From positions 20,242 through 84,241 of the forward strand of contig JAABSO010000017.1 of assembly GCA_011390335.1 (NCBI GenBank): a stretch of 64,000 nucleotides of DNA, in the 5' to 3' direction. Position numbers and translations under genes: made by a program. The notes below the pieces were generated by a model, which saw only the letters and a program-made list of their open reading frames with translations, made no database searches and was not told the DNA's origin. Of the stretch, positions 42,062 to 50,062 are shown piece by piece (position 1 is the stretch's first letter; every line of letters begins with the position of its first letter). The DNA is from Desulfotignum sp. Its GTDB lineage: Bacteria > Desulfobacterota > Desulfobacteria > Desulfobacterales > Desulfobacteraceae.

Positions 42062-42140
42062 TTAATATATTTTTTGTCAATACTGGTCAATGATAATTAT
42101 ATAATTATTAAAAATAACTATAAATAACTATAAATAACCA
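42062..42140 (-). promoter_or_regulatory. tupA promoter with three 10-bp tandem repeats
   Basis: On the minus strand TTGACC (42085-42090) and TATTAA (42062-42067) are 17 bases apart. Upstream of the -35 box lie three head-to-tail 10-base units (42111-42140, plus-strand form WAAATAACYA). Ten-base spacing puts each unit on the same face of the helix, as expected for a regulator array or an UP-like element. The leader to the tupA ATG is ~115 bases. I did not recognise a molybdopterin riboswitch in it. Confidence 0.55.
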
Positions 42141-42315
42141 AGAGTGTAAATATTAGCAGATTTCTAATCATTCACTGGATGGGCTGCATTTGTCTCTGCC
42201 AGCTGCACCCGGAAAAAACCGCCGGACCCAAGGAAACTGTAAACAGACACCCACAGGTGTCAGAAAAAAAGCGATGGCCGGGCGGGGACAGCACATTGCA
42301 GGGCTGTAAAAAACA

Positions 42316-42363
42316 AAAAGGCTGCAACAGAAACAAAATTATGTCTCTGTTGCAGCCCTTTTT
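42316..42363 (-). terminator. bidirectional terminator downstream of etfA
   Basis: A perfect 12-bp stem (GGCTGCAACAGA, arms 42320-42331 and 42346-42357) is flanked by T-runs on both strands. It lies ~70 bases after the etfA stop. The remainder of 41942-42430 contains the tupA promoter and otherwise nothing I recognise. Confidence 0.85.
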
Positions 42364-42430
42364 ACTGAAATCACACAATGTCCCTGGTCCATTGACCCAA
42401 AAAAAAGGTCATGCAGGCCCGGGGATCACA

Positions 42431-43399
42431 CTATTGGGATTTAATGGCTTCGGTCAGCTCCGGCATGAACTCCAGGATATCTTCCACAATACCCACATCA
42501 GCCACCTGGAAAATCGGGGCTTTTGGGTTTTTGTTCACTGCAATAATAAAGGGATTTCCCTTGACCCCGCCCAGGTGCTGAAAAGACCCTGAGATACCCA
42601 TGGCCATGTACACCTTGGGTTTGACGGTCTGGCCGGAGGTGCCCACCTGGCGTGATTTTTCCAGCCATTTGGCATCCACGATGGGCCGGGAGCAGGATAC
42701 AACAGCGCCCATGGCCTCTGCCAGTTCCTGGGCCAGTTCAATATTTTCCTCATCTTCAATACCCCGGCCGATGGAAACCAGGACATCAGACTTGGTGATG
42801 TCCACATCTCCCACTTCCGCTTCCACCACTTCCAGAAATTTTCTTTTGGCAGCAAGGTCTTTCACCTCTCCTGATTTATCATTTACCGTGCCCCCGGCGG
42901 AACCGGCTTCAATGGGGGCAAATGAACCCGGACGGATGGTGATCACTGCACCTGCAGATATATCTGATGTCACATGGGTATACACCGCGCCGCCCAGTTC
43001 CTGGCGGATCATTTTCAGGGTGGTACCGTCAAGTCCCTCAAAATCAACAATGTCCGCAGCATAGGCAGCATCCATTTTCACGGACAGCCCCGGGGCCAGG
43101 TCCATGCCAAAGGTATCATGGGGTACCAGGATAACGGCATCATGGGGCAGCACATCAGTCATGGCCTTTCTCACCAGTTCGGCATTGGGATAGGCCAGGT
43201 CTGCATGGCTGATTTTGATGACTTCTTTATAGGTTTTGGCCATCTCCTGGGCCACTGCGTCCAGATCCGGGCCTGCGCCTGTGACAACCGCAGTCAGGTC
43301 TGCGGTTGGATCTATTTTTCCGGCCGCTGCAGGAAACTCCAATGCCACATCTTCTGCGCTGCCGTTCTTAAAGGGAATATATGCAAAAATCTGTGTCAT
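42431..43399 (-). CDS. etfA: Electron transfer flavoprotein, alpha subunit
   Basis: This 322-residue protein has the EtfA order: an N-terminal domain, then the C-terminal FAD-binding domain with VLVSIGRGIEDEENIELAQELAEAMG, VSCSRPIVDAKWLEKSRQVGTSG and KVYMAMGISGSFQHLGG. ATG 43399 follows GGAGG by nine bases, two bases after the beta subunit's stop. With EtfB it carries electrons from acyl-CoA dehydrogenases to the membrane FeS oxidoreductase encoded upstream. No N-terminal ferredoxin insert is present, so it resembles non-bifurcating ETFs, although the sequence alone cannot settle that. Confidence 0.95.
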   Translation of the reverse strand: MTQIFAYIPFKNGSAEDVALEFPAAAGKIDPTADLTAVVTGAGPDLDAVAQEMAKTYKEVIKISHADLAYPNAELVRKAMTDVLPHDAVILVPHDTFGMDLAPGLSVKMDAAYAADIVDFEGLDGTTLKMIRQELGGAVYTHVTSDISAGAVITIRPGSFAPIEAGSAGGTVNDKSGEVKDLAAKRKFLEVVEAEVGDVDITKSDVLVSIGRGIEDEENIELAQELAEAMGAVVSCSRPIVDAKWLEKSRQVGTSGQTVKPKVYMAMGISGSFQHLGGVKGNPFIIAVNKNPKAPIFQVADVGIVEDILEFMPELTEAIKSQ

Positions 43400-43401
43400 G
43401 A

Positions 43402-44190
43402 TCAAAGTCCTCCTTTGGCTTTCAGCTTTTCAATCAGCTTTTCAATGATCTCGTCTGTGGAGCCTTCCAGCATTTCCGCCCCTTCTCCAAGATCCGGTAC
43501 AAAATAATCCACGCGTTTTGTTTTTGCGCCGGCATCGCCCACTGTGGCGGCATCAATGCCCAGGTCTCCTGCGCCTTTTACCGGAATATCCACACTGGCC
43601 ACCTTGCGGATGCCACGGATACCCACATACCGGGGTTCATTGATACCGGTCTGGATGGACAGCACACAGGGAAGCTGGATCTCGTTCATCTCCTGGTTTC
43701 CACCTTCGATTTCACGGCCGACTTTGATGGTGGCATCATCAACAGCCTCTATTTTGTTCACCAGGGAGGCATAGGGGTAATCCAGCATGGCAGCCAGCAT
43801 GCCCCCTACCTGGCCCGCCCCTTCATCTGCCTGGGCACCGGTGAGGATCAGGTCGTACCTGCCCTTTTCAATTTCCGCCTTAAGGATGGCGGCTATGCCT
43901 TTTCCGTCGGATCCCTCAAACGCATCATCACTCAAAAGAACGCCGTTGTTGGCACCCATGGCCATCTCACGCCGCAGCACCTCTTCTGATTCATCATCGC
44001 CCACCGTGACAACAGTGACACTGCCGCCCACGTTGTCCACTATCTGGATGGCTTCTTCCACCGCATAATTATCCCATTCATTCACTGAGTAAACCAGGTC
44101 GTCACGGTCAAGGTCGTTGCCCGCTGAATTGAGTTCAAATTCATTCTCAGCAGTATCTGGAACACGCTTGACACATACTAAAATCTCCAT
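43402..44190 (-). CDS. etfB: Electron transfer flavoprotein, beta subunit
   Basis: This 262-residue protein begins MEILVCVKRVPDT, the standard EtfB start. It shows NEWDNYAVEEAIQI, VTVGDDESEEVLRREMAMGA, GAQADEGAGQVGGMLA and LPCVLSIQTGINEPRY, the FAD/AMP-contact and acyl-CoA-dehydrogenase recognition regions. It lies between the membrane oxidoreductase gene (69 bases upstream) and etfA on the same strand. Confidence 0.95.
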   Translation of the reverse strand: MEILVCVKRVPDTAENEFELNSAGNDLDRDDLVYSVNEWDNYAVEEAIQIVDNVGGSVTVVTVGDDESEEVLRREMAMGANNGVLLSDDAFEGSDGKGIAAILKAEIEKGRYDLILTGAQADEGAGQVGGMLAAMLDYPYASLVNKIEAVDDATIKVGREIEGGNQEMNEIQLPCVLSIQTGINEPRYVGIRGIRKVASVDIPVKGAGDLGIDAATVGDAGAKTKRVDYFVPDLGEGAEMLEGSTDEIIEKLIEKLKAKGGL

Positions 44191-44259
44191 GTATTACCTC
44201 CTTTGCTTGTGAGGGCAGGACCTGTTTTCGGTGCCTGCCGTCTGCTGTTTTCTATATCA

Positions 44260-46323
44260 TTATCTTAAATGCCGGACAATCAGTTCTGTAAAATCAAGTG
44301 CTTCCATCTCCCCTTCCTTTCCGGCAACCTTTATGGCATCCTGGATATTCACCAGGCAGAAGGGACAGGCTGTGACAATAACATTAGCACCGGCCTCAGC
44401 TGCCATGTTCACCCGCAGCACCCCCATGCGGGTATCTTCTTCCGGTTCATAAAACAGCATGAGACCGCCGCCGCCGCAGCAGAATGACCGGTCCCGGCTT
44501 TTTTCCATCTCCACCCTGGTGAGCCCTTCAATGGCATCCAGGGCCTGTCTGGGATCATCATACACCCCGTTGTGCCGTCCCAGGTAGCAGGGATCATGGT
44601 AGACATACACCTTGTCCGGATCAAGACAGGGCTTGAGGGACAATGCACCGCTGGTGATCTTTTCTGCCACCACCTGGCTGATGTGCCGCACCGGCGGCAG
44701 GCCGGTATAATCATTTTTCAATGCATTATACGCATGGGGGTCGGCTGTGACAATCTGTTTTACACCGGTATCTAAGATTGCCTGGGTATTTTGTTCCTTC
44801 AGATCCTGGTAGAGCATCTCTTCTCCGAACCTGAGCACTTCATTGCCGCTGTCTTTCTCCTCCTTGCCCAGGATCCCGAAATCCACCCCTGCCTGCTGGA
44901 GTATAACAGCAGTGTGCCGGGCGATTTCCTGGATATTGTCATCATAGGAGGTGATGCTGTCCACAAAATACAGGGTATCTGCCGCATCTTTTCCCAGGTC
45001 CTTGATGGTGTATGCGGCCTTGAACTCCTTTTCCAAAGCCCAGTCCGCGCGTTTTTTCTCCATCTTGCCGTAGGGGTTGCCGCGTTTTTCAAGGGCTTTC
45101 AAGGGTTTTTGCAGGGACTGGGGCACCATGCCCTCATCCACCATCCCCCGGCGCAGATCCACCATCTTGTCAATATATTCAATGGCAAGGGGACACTCTT
45201 CCTCGCAGGCTCCGCAGGTGGTGCAGGACCAGATCTCATCCTCGGTATAGATATCTTCCACCAGCATCTTGCTTTTATAGATTTCACCGGACAGAGGATA
45301 ATTTTTGAACATCAGGTCCCTGGCCTTGATGCTGATAAACCGCGGAGAAAGGGGCCGGCCCACAGCATTGGCCGGACACTGGTCAGAACACCTGCCGCAG
45401 TCGGCACACGAATAAAAATCCAGCATGTGCTTCCATGTAAAATCCTCCAGTTTTTTCACCCCGAATGATTCCAGGTCATCGAGCTGTTCTGCTGTTACCC
45501 CGTGGCGGACCGGTTTGATCTTGCCTTTGTCCAGACGCATAAAAAATACGTTGAAAAAAGATGTGATCACATGGAAATGCTTGCCCAGAGGCAGAAAACA
45601 CAGAAAAAAGAAAAAGGTTACATCATGGAGAAAATAGGAAAATATATGCAGCCCCTGGAGAAAGTCAAAAGACGCGCCTGACAGCAAAATCTTGAAAAAC
45701 CACACCAGGGTCAGGGGGGCCACAAAATGAGCGTCTCCGGTTTCCTTCAGCGCATAGGCCAGCTCAGAAGCCTCAAACAGGCTTTCTGAAATCATCAATG
45801 TGGCAATAATTCCCAGCACAAAGACAGCTTCTGCAGTATGGTCCTTGCCGTATTTTTCCGGCACTGCGTACCGGGCCGGTTTAAAAACACCCCGGCGGAT
45901 GCCGGCAATGATACAGGCGATAAGTACAAAGGTGGCGGCATAATCTTTTAAAATATTATACACAACCCCCGGCCATCCCCCGAAACCCGGCATGACAAAC
46001 CCGTCGGACAATCCGATGACCACCAGGGATACGGACCGGATGGACAGGATCAGAAACCCGGCAAAAATGACAATATGCAGCACCCCTGCCAGCATATACC
46101 GGGGCTGCCTGATCTGGCCCAGCCAGATGACAATCAGCTTCTGGATACGGCGGCCGATATGGTCCAGCCGGTAATCCGGAGCCGCCCGGACCAGAGGAGC
46201 CAGGCGCCTGGCCATGATATAGGCGAACAGGCCGACCCCCACCACAGGCAGGATAAAGGACAGGATTGCTGCCGGAAATATCCCGAAAAATTCAAAACTT
46301 GCCGGACCGATTATCGAAGACAT
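44260..46323 (-). CDS. Membrane-bound FeS oxidoreductase, ETF:quinone-type (HdrD-like CCG domains)
   Basis: This 687-residue protein has an N-terminal half with about six hydrophobic segments of the NarI-like heme b type. Two [4Fe-4S] motifs follow (CADCGRCSDQCP and CTTCGACEEECP), then two CCG domains (DPCYLGRHNG, CCGGGGLM, TACPFCLVN) as in HdrD. It matches the DUF224-type oxidoreductases encoded with etfBA in syntrophs and sulfate reducers, thought to pass electrons from ETF to (methyl)menaquinone. ATG 46323 has a GGAGG site. It is the first gene of the operon with etfB and etfA. Confidence 0.9.
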   Translation of the reverse strand: MSSIIGPASFEFFGIFPAAILSFILPVVGVGLFAYIMARRLAPLVRAAPDYRLDHIGRRIQKLIVIWLGQIRQPRYMLAGVLHIVIFAGFLILSIRSVSLVVIGLSDGFVMPGFGGWPGVVYNILKDYAATFVLIACIIAGIRRGVFKPARYAVPEKYGKDHTAEAVFVLGIIATLMISESLFEASELAYALKETGDAHFVAPLTLVWFFKILLSGASFDFLQGLHIFSYFLHDVTFFFFLCFLPLGKHFHVITSFFNVFFMRLDKGKIKPVRHGVTAEQLDDLESFGVKKLEDFTWKHMLDFYSCADCGRCSDQCPANAVGRPLSPRFISIKARDLMFKNYPLSGEIYKSKMLVEDIYTEDEIWSCTTCGACEEECPLAIEYIDKMVDLRRGMVDEGMVPQSLQKPLKALEKRGNPYGKMEKKRADWALEKEFKAAYTIKDLGKDAADTLYFVDSITSYDDNIQEIARHTAVILQQAGVDFGILGKEEKDSGNEVLRFGEEMLYQDLKEQNTQAILDTGVKQIVTADPHAYNALKNDYTGLPPVRHISQVVAEKITSGALSLKPCLDPDKVYVYHDPCYLGRHNGVYDDPRQALDAIEGLTRVEMEKSRDRSFCCGGGGLMLFYEPEEDTRMGVLRVNMAAEAGANVIVTACPFCLVNIQDAIKVAGKEGEMEALDFTELIVRHLR

Positions 46324-46467
46324 ATACTGTTACCTCCAAAATTTATTTTTTTACAGTTTATGAACAAGGGCTCAATGAGCTTTAATAAAGATGGCGATTC
46401 CCGTCAAGCAAAAAGCCGGATTTAAAACCATTTAAAAACTGTATATCATTTATCTACTGTATGCTGT

Positions 46468-47052
46468 TTATTCTCCCCTGACCCCGTTGAGATACAGATC
46501 CACCAGGGGATCTGCCATGGCCACAAGGTCATACCGGCCATCCGCCGACACCCAGGTGGAAATAACCCCTTCCACCGCCCCCAGAATAAAGCGCTTCACA
46601 AGCCCCACAAAAAGATCCTGGCGCATGGAGCCTTCGATCTGCCCCTGCTCGATAATATCCGACAGCAGATCCAGATACATCTTGGAAATATCTTTGATCT
46701 GTGACTGGATATCCCGCAGATACCGGACTTCAGACTGAAAAATCACCGCCATGTTCTTATCGTTCTGGAACTCCTGCAAATGGCAGTGAATGAGGTTCTT
46801 AAGTTTTTCTTCCGCGTTTTTGCCTGTGGCAACGGCGGTGTTCATTTTTTCAAACACCACAGCGGTCTTATAGCTGATAAACTGGTAAAGGATATCATCC
46901 TTGTTTTTAAAATACAGGTACAAGGTGCCGTCAGCCACCCCGGCCTGGGAGGCGATCTGGGAAATCGTGGCCTTGTAGAACCCGAATTGGGCAAAAACAT
47001 CTCCTGCACTGGTGAGAATCTTATGGTATTTTTCCGATCTGTTTTTTTGCAA
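46468..47052 (-). CDS. TetR-family regulator (FadR-like)
   Basis: This protein (194 residues from TTG at 47052) has a TetR helix-turn-helix (ILTSAGDVFAQFGFYKATISQIASQAGVADGTLYLYFKNKDDI) and a C-terminal domain like those of acyl-CoA-responsive TetR repressors. The TTG follows GGGAG by five bases. The frame extends 17 codons upstream, but that stretch contains the palindrome 47077-47094, probably its own operator. It lies between the Etf operon (same strand) and the divergent aldolase gene, and may regulate both. Confidence 0.87.
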   Translation of the reverse strand: MQKNRSEKYHKILTSAGDVFAQFGFYKATISQIASQAGVADGTLYLYFKNKDDILYQFISYKTAVVFEKMNTAVATGKNAEEKLKNLIHCHLQEFQNDKNMAVIFQSEVRYLRDIQSQIKDISKMYLDLLSDIIEQGQIEGSMRQDLFVGLVKRFILGAVEGVISTWVSADGRYDLVAMADPLVDLYLNGVRGE

Positions 47053-47076
47053 GCCTCTCCCGCCTTTCCCTGCTGG

Positions 47077-47094
47077 AATGAATAATAATTCATT
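47077..47094. promoter_or_regulatory. TetR operator copy 1 (upstream of the tetR gene)
   Basis: The perfect palindrome AATGAAT-AATA-ATTCATT lies 25 bases before the likely start of the TetR gene. It resembles TGAATGA/TCATTCA sites of FadR-type TetR repressors. Confidence 0.65.
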
Positions 47095-47245
47095 ATCTAA
47101 CAATAGTTTTTCATAAAAGTCAAGCAGATATTCGTATGAAAATTTTTGGAAAATTTGATGCTTTATTATTAATTTACAAATAGTTATATATGAAATTTTG
47201 ATTTCAGACTGTATTGTGACTCAAGTGAATTTCAAATATTATTTC

Positions 47246-47261
47246 ATGAATATATATTCAT
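47246..47261. promoter_or_regulatory. TetR operator copy 2 (upstream of the aldolase gene)
   Basis: ATGAAT-ATAT-ATTCAT has the same arms and the same four-base spacing as the first copy and lies ~85 bases before the aldolase ATG. The shared design points to one regulator for both promoters. Confidence 0.65.
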
Positions 47262-47347
47262 TATTTAATATTACTTGCTTTTGACCGGTTTTCATGACAA
47301 AAATCACAAAGAGTTTCAACAGCCAAAAACCATACGGGAGAGAAACC

Positions 47348-48634
47348 ATGTCACACCGTTATTCTGCAGATTTCCTGGCAGCCCTTGATTTTGGAAGGCC
47401 CCCCAATGTAAGAAAGCTGTTTCCCAACTCCAGGGCATTGATTGTCAGCGGGAGATACATTGACCAGGCCATGCTGAAAAAAGGGGGCTGCATGACCATT
47501 GCCGCCAACGGCAGAAACGCATTTGTCATAAGGGGCGCCCTGTGTGCGGCCCAGAAGGCCAATGCCGCCATCATCATTGAAATCGCCCGGTCAGAAGGAG
47601 GCACAAATGCCTATTGTGCCGTCAACCTGTGGAACATTGCCCGGCAGACCGATGCATTCATGAACGAACTGGGCATCACCGTACCGGTTGCCATCCATGC
47701 TGACCATTTCGGCATCAAAAAACCAGAAGACATAGCACCCGCCAAAACAGAAATTCCCTCCCTGTTTGATGCCGGCATCACCTCCATTGCCATTGATGCC
47801 TCCCACATGCCTGATGACCAGAACCTGCTGGCCAATATCGAACTGTTTCCTTTTGTCCCGGACTGGTCCGGCCTTGAAACAGAAGTGGGGGAAATAAAAG
47901 GAAAGCTGGGGTTATCCACTGCCCAGGAAGCTTTGTTTCTGATCCAGGGGCTGAATGCCCACGGTATTTTCCCGGACTGGATCGCCCTGAACAACGGCAC
48001 CACCCACGGTATTGAGCAAAGTGATGCCGGCATCAATGTGCCGCTTACCGCACAGATCCATGATGCACTTGCACCCTATAAGGTCTCCGGGGCACAGCAC
48101 GGCACCTCGGGCAACAGTTCGGAACGGCTCCGGGAGATTGCCGCAAAAACAAGGACCACCAAGGCCAATGTTGCCACTGCCCTGCAGATGATCTCCTGGG
48201 GGGTACAGGTCAATGATTACGGCAATGCCATTCTTGATTCTGACGGCAACTTCATCAAACAGCCGGACAAGGGGGTTGATGATCCCATGTGGCAGCAGAT
48301 GCTGGCCTATGCAAAATCCCAGGATCTTTCCGGCGGCAATTTTAAGAAACTCAATGCCCCCTTTGAAAACCGGTTTTCCACCCAGCCCGCAGATATCAGA
48401 AACCGCATGGCAGCAGGTGTGGAAGCGTTTGTTTATACCCTGCTCACCAAGGTGTTCAATGCAGCGGATACGGCTGATATTGTCAAGGACCATATTCTTG
48501 AAACCCGTTCCCATGACCCCGGGAGCAAAGCCGATACCATCGAATCTCCAAAGGAATGGACCCGTGAAAAAATCATGGAAAAAGCTGCCGACATCAGTTC
48601 AGACAAAGGTCCTGAGGGTAATTTTGAGGATTGA
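47348..48634 (+). CDS. Class II fructose-bisphosphate aldolase-like protein
   Basis: This 428-residue protein looks like a class II, zinc-dependent aldolase of an elongated subgroup. The metal-binding region VPVAIHADHFG, the acidic IAIDASHMPDDQNL and VGEIKGKLGL, NNGTTHG and VSGAQHGTSGN correspond to the substrate- and zinc-binding loops. Class II aldolases are usually ~280-360 residues; the extra length lies in the C-terminal third. The ATG at 47348 follows GGGAGAG; an ATG 18 codons upstream has no site. Its control by a TetR-type operator suggests a link to the fatty-acid/ETF genes; the true substrate may differ from fructose bisphosphate. Confidence 0.8.
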   Translation: MSHRYSADFLAALDFGRPPNVRKLFPNSRALIVSGRYIDQAMLKKGGCMTIAANGRNAFVIRGALCAAQKANAAIIIEIARSEGGTNAYCAVNLWNIARQTDAFMNELGITVPVAIHADHFGIKKPEDIAPAKTEIPSLFDAGITSIAIDASHMPDDQNLLANIELFPFVPDWSGLETEVGEIKGKLGLSTAQEALFLIQGLNAHGIFPDWIALNNGTTHGIEQSDAGINVPLTAQIHDALAPYKVSGAQHGTSGNSSERLREIAAKTRTTKANVATALQMISWGVQVNDYGNAILDSDGNFIKQPDKGVDDPMWQQMLAYAKSQDLSGGNFKKLNAPFENRFSTQPADIRNRMAAGVEAFVYTLLTKVFNAADTADIVKDHILETRSHDPGSKADTIESPKEWTREKIMEKAADISSDKGPEGNFED

Positions 48635-48643
48635 TAAAAATGC

Positions 48644-48670
48644 TAAAGGTTTAATTTTCCCTTACCGATA
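48644..48670 (+). promoter_or_regulatory. sigma-28 (FliA) flagellar promoter
   Basis: TAAAGGTT, an 11-base spacer and TACCGATA closely follow the sigma-28 pattern TAAAGTTT-N11-GCCGATAA. It lies 23 bases before the first gene of the FlgM cluster, which fits class 3 flagellar control. Confidence 0.75.
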
Positions 48671-48692
48671 TGGTCTTTAAGGAGAAAATTTT

Positions 48693-49115
48693 ATGCAGAT
48701 ACCCTCTTATCAAATACAAAATGTTCTAAAGGTGTATTCCAGGCAATTAAGCCAGGGAAAAATTCTGAGCAGAAACAGATCCACGGCCGGCAATACCTTA
48801 TCTGCGGACAATGTCTCCATCTCCTCGGAGGGCAAACGCAAGGCCATCATCGACAAGGTTGCTGCCAATATTGTGAAAAAAATCATCACAGAGGGTCCCA
48901 GGAAAAAAAGCGAAGAACAAATTGCCAGCCAGATTGAAAAAGAACTTGGAAAAAAAATCAACTACGACCGAGACAAAAACCAGTTCACCTATACTGCAGT
49001 GGACAGCCATGACAACAGGGAAACCCATACCCTGTCAGTGGAAGACGCCACATTTGTGGTAAAAAGAATGACCGAACTGGCACGCCAGGTTGCCGACAGC
49101 AACATGGTATCCTAA
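48693..49115 (+). CDS. FlgM-associated protein (DVU0524-like)
   Basis: This 140-residue protein is of the type encoded just before flgM in sulfate reducers (named after DVU0524 of Desulfovibrio). It has a basic start (IQNVLKVYSRQLSQGKILS), a middle helix with KVAANIVKKII and a C-terminal segment FTYTAVDSHDNRETHTLSVEDATFVV. No enzyme motif is visible. It lies 14 bases upstream of flgM, behind the sigma-28 promoter. A role in flagellar regulation is inferred from place and name only. Confidence 0.65.
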   Translation: MQIPSYQIQNVLKVYSRQLSQGKILSRNRSTAGNTLSADNVSISSEGKRKAIIDKVAANIVKKIITEGPRKKSEEQIASQIEKELGKKINYDRDKNQFTYTAVDSHDNRETHTLSVEDATFVVKRMTELARQVADSNMVS

Positions 49116-49129
49116 AGGAGGTACCTATC

Positions 49130-49438
49130 ATGAAAATATCCGGCTCTCCCCCCATCTATATAAACAACCCCTATTCCAACCAGGCTAACCAGGCCGGGGC
49201 CCCCGCTGTCCAGGCCAGAAACGGCAGACATGCGGAGGAGACAAAAACCGACAATATCGATTTTTCTGAAAAAACCCTGGATATGCAGAAAATCAGCCAG
49301 GCCATGGAAACCGCTCCGGCTGACAGACAAAAGAAGATATCCCATATCAAGCAACAGGTTGCGACAGACCAGTACACCATTGATGCGCTTCAGGTTGCGG
49401 AAAAAATGATCGGCTCCATCCTGGATGAACCGGTATAG
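49130..49438 (+). CDS. flgM: Anti-sigma-28 factor FlgM
   Basis: This 102-residue protein has the FlgM layout: an unstructured, Asn/Gln-rich start and a C-terminal helix pair (RQKKISHIKQQVATDQYTIDALQVAEKMIGSIL) that holds sigma-28 inactive until the hook is complete. An AGGAGG site precedes the ATG. Production from the upstream sigma-28 promoter would give the usual negative feedback. Confidence 0.87.
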   Translation: MKISGSPPIYINNPYSNQANQAGAPAVQARNGRHAEETKTDNIDFSEKTLDMQKISQAMETAPADRQKKISHIKQQVATDQYTIDALQVAEKMIGSILDEPV

Positions 49439-49551
49439 ACTGCAAAAATTTCCCAGCACACCCCGGCCGGCTGTATATATCAGCTGGCCATTATGCAACA
49501 ACTATTTGAAATTACAGAAACAATTCTCATAAAAAAAATTTTGCGATCTTC

Positions 49552-49567
49552 TGGCATATCTTTTGCT
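49552..49567 (+). promoter_or_regulatory. sigma-54 promoter before the third flagellar-cluster gene
   Basis: TGGCATATCTTTTGCT matches the RpoN consensus with correct GG/GC spacing and differs at one base from the promoter at 10731-10746. It lies 34 bases before the ATG at 49601. Sigma-54 control of mid-class flagellar genes is common in this group. Confidence 0.75.
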
Positions 49568-49600
49568 TTTACCATGGCTAATACAAATAAGGAGGCCGAT

Positions 49601-50062
49601 ATGGTAAATATCCATCACATTCAAGACACAACCCAGCCGGTAAAGACGTCCCAGGGCGGGCCTGAAAAAATCGGGAACAGGGATGCGTTCAAATCAGCGC
49701 TGACCCAGGCCCTGGACAACGCAGAGCCATCTGAAATGCCGGAAACAACCGCACACCGCTTAGGTGAAATCACGCCCGCCCGGACAATACAGATACCGGA
49801 GCAGGCAGATCTTGTCTCCGGCAGCACGGAAAAACTGCTGGGACTACTGGAGACCTATGCGGCCCAATTGCAGGATCCGGGAATATCCCTGAAACATATG
49901 GCGCCGGTGCTTGAAACCATTCAGCAGCGGGCAGACCAGCTGGTAAAGGAAACCCGGGACCTTGGTCCTGACCATGCCGGCCTGCGTAATATCGCCACCC
50001 AGACCGCAGTAGCAGCCCAGACAGAATACATCAAATTCCAGCGGGGGGATTATCTGTCATAG
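49601..50062 (+). CDS. Uncharacterised protein of the flgM cluster (FlgN-like position)
   Basis: This 153-residue, mostly helical protein follows flgM. The region KLLGLLETYAAQLQDPGISLKHMAPVLETIQQRADQLV is amphipathic. No catalytic motif or signal peptide is seen. ATG 49601 has a strong AAGGAGG site seven bases upstream; upstream frame starts do not. In many genomes flgM is followed by flgN, an export chaperone of helical build, and this gene could play that part, but similarity is not visible by eye. Its 3' end overlaps the converging mazG gene by 13 bases. Confidence 0.6.
   Translation: MVNIHHIQDTTQPVKTSQGGPEKIGNRDAFKSALTQALDNAEPSEMPETTAHRLGEITPARTIQIPEQADLVSGSTEKLLGLLETYAAQLQDPGISLKHMAPVLETIQQRADQLVKETRDLGPDHAGLRNIATQTAVAAQTEYIKFQRGDYLS

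Noticed and set aside
49078..49095. TGGCAC...TTGC resembling a sigma-54 promoter before flgM
   Set aside because: The GG and GC are 11 instead of 10 bases apart, which does not support RpoN binding, and it is coding sequence of the upstream gene.
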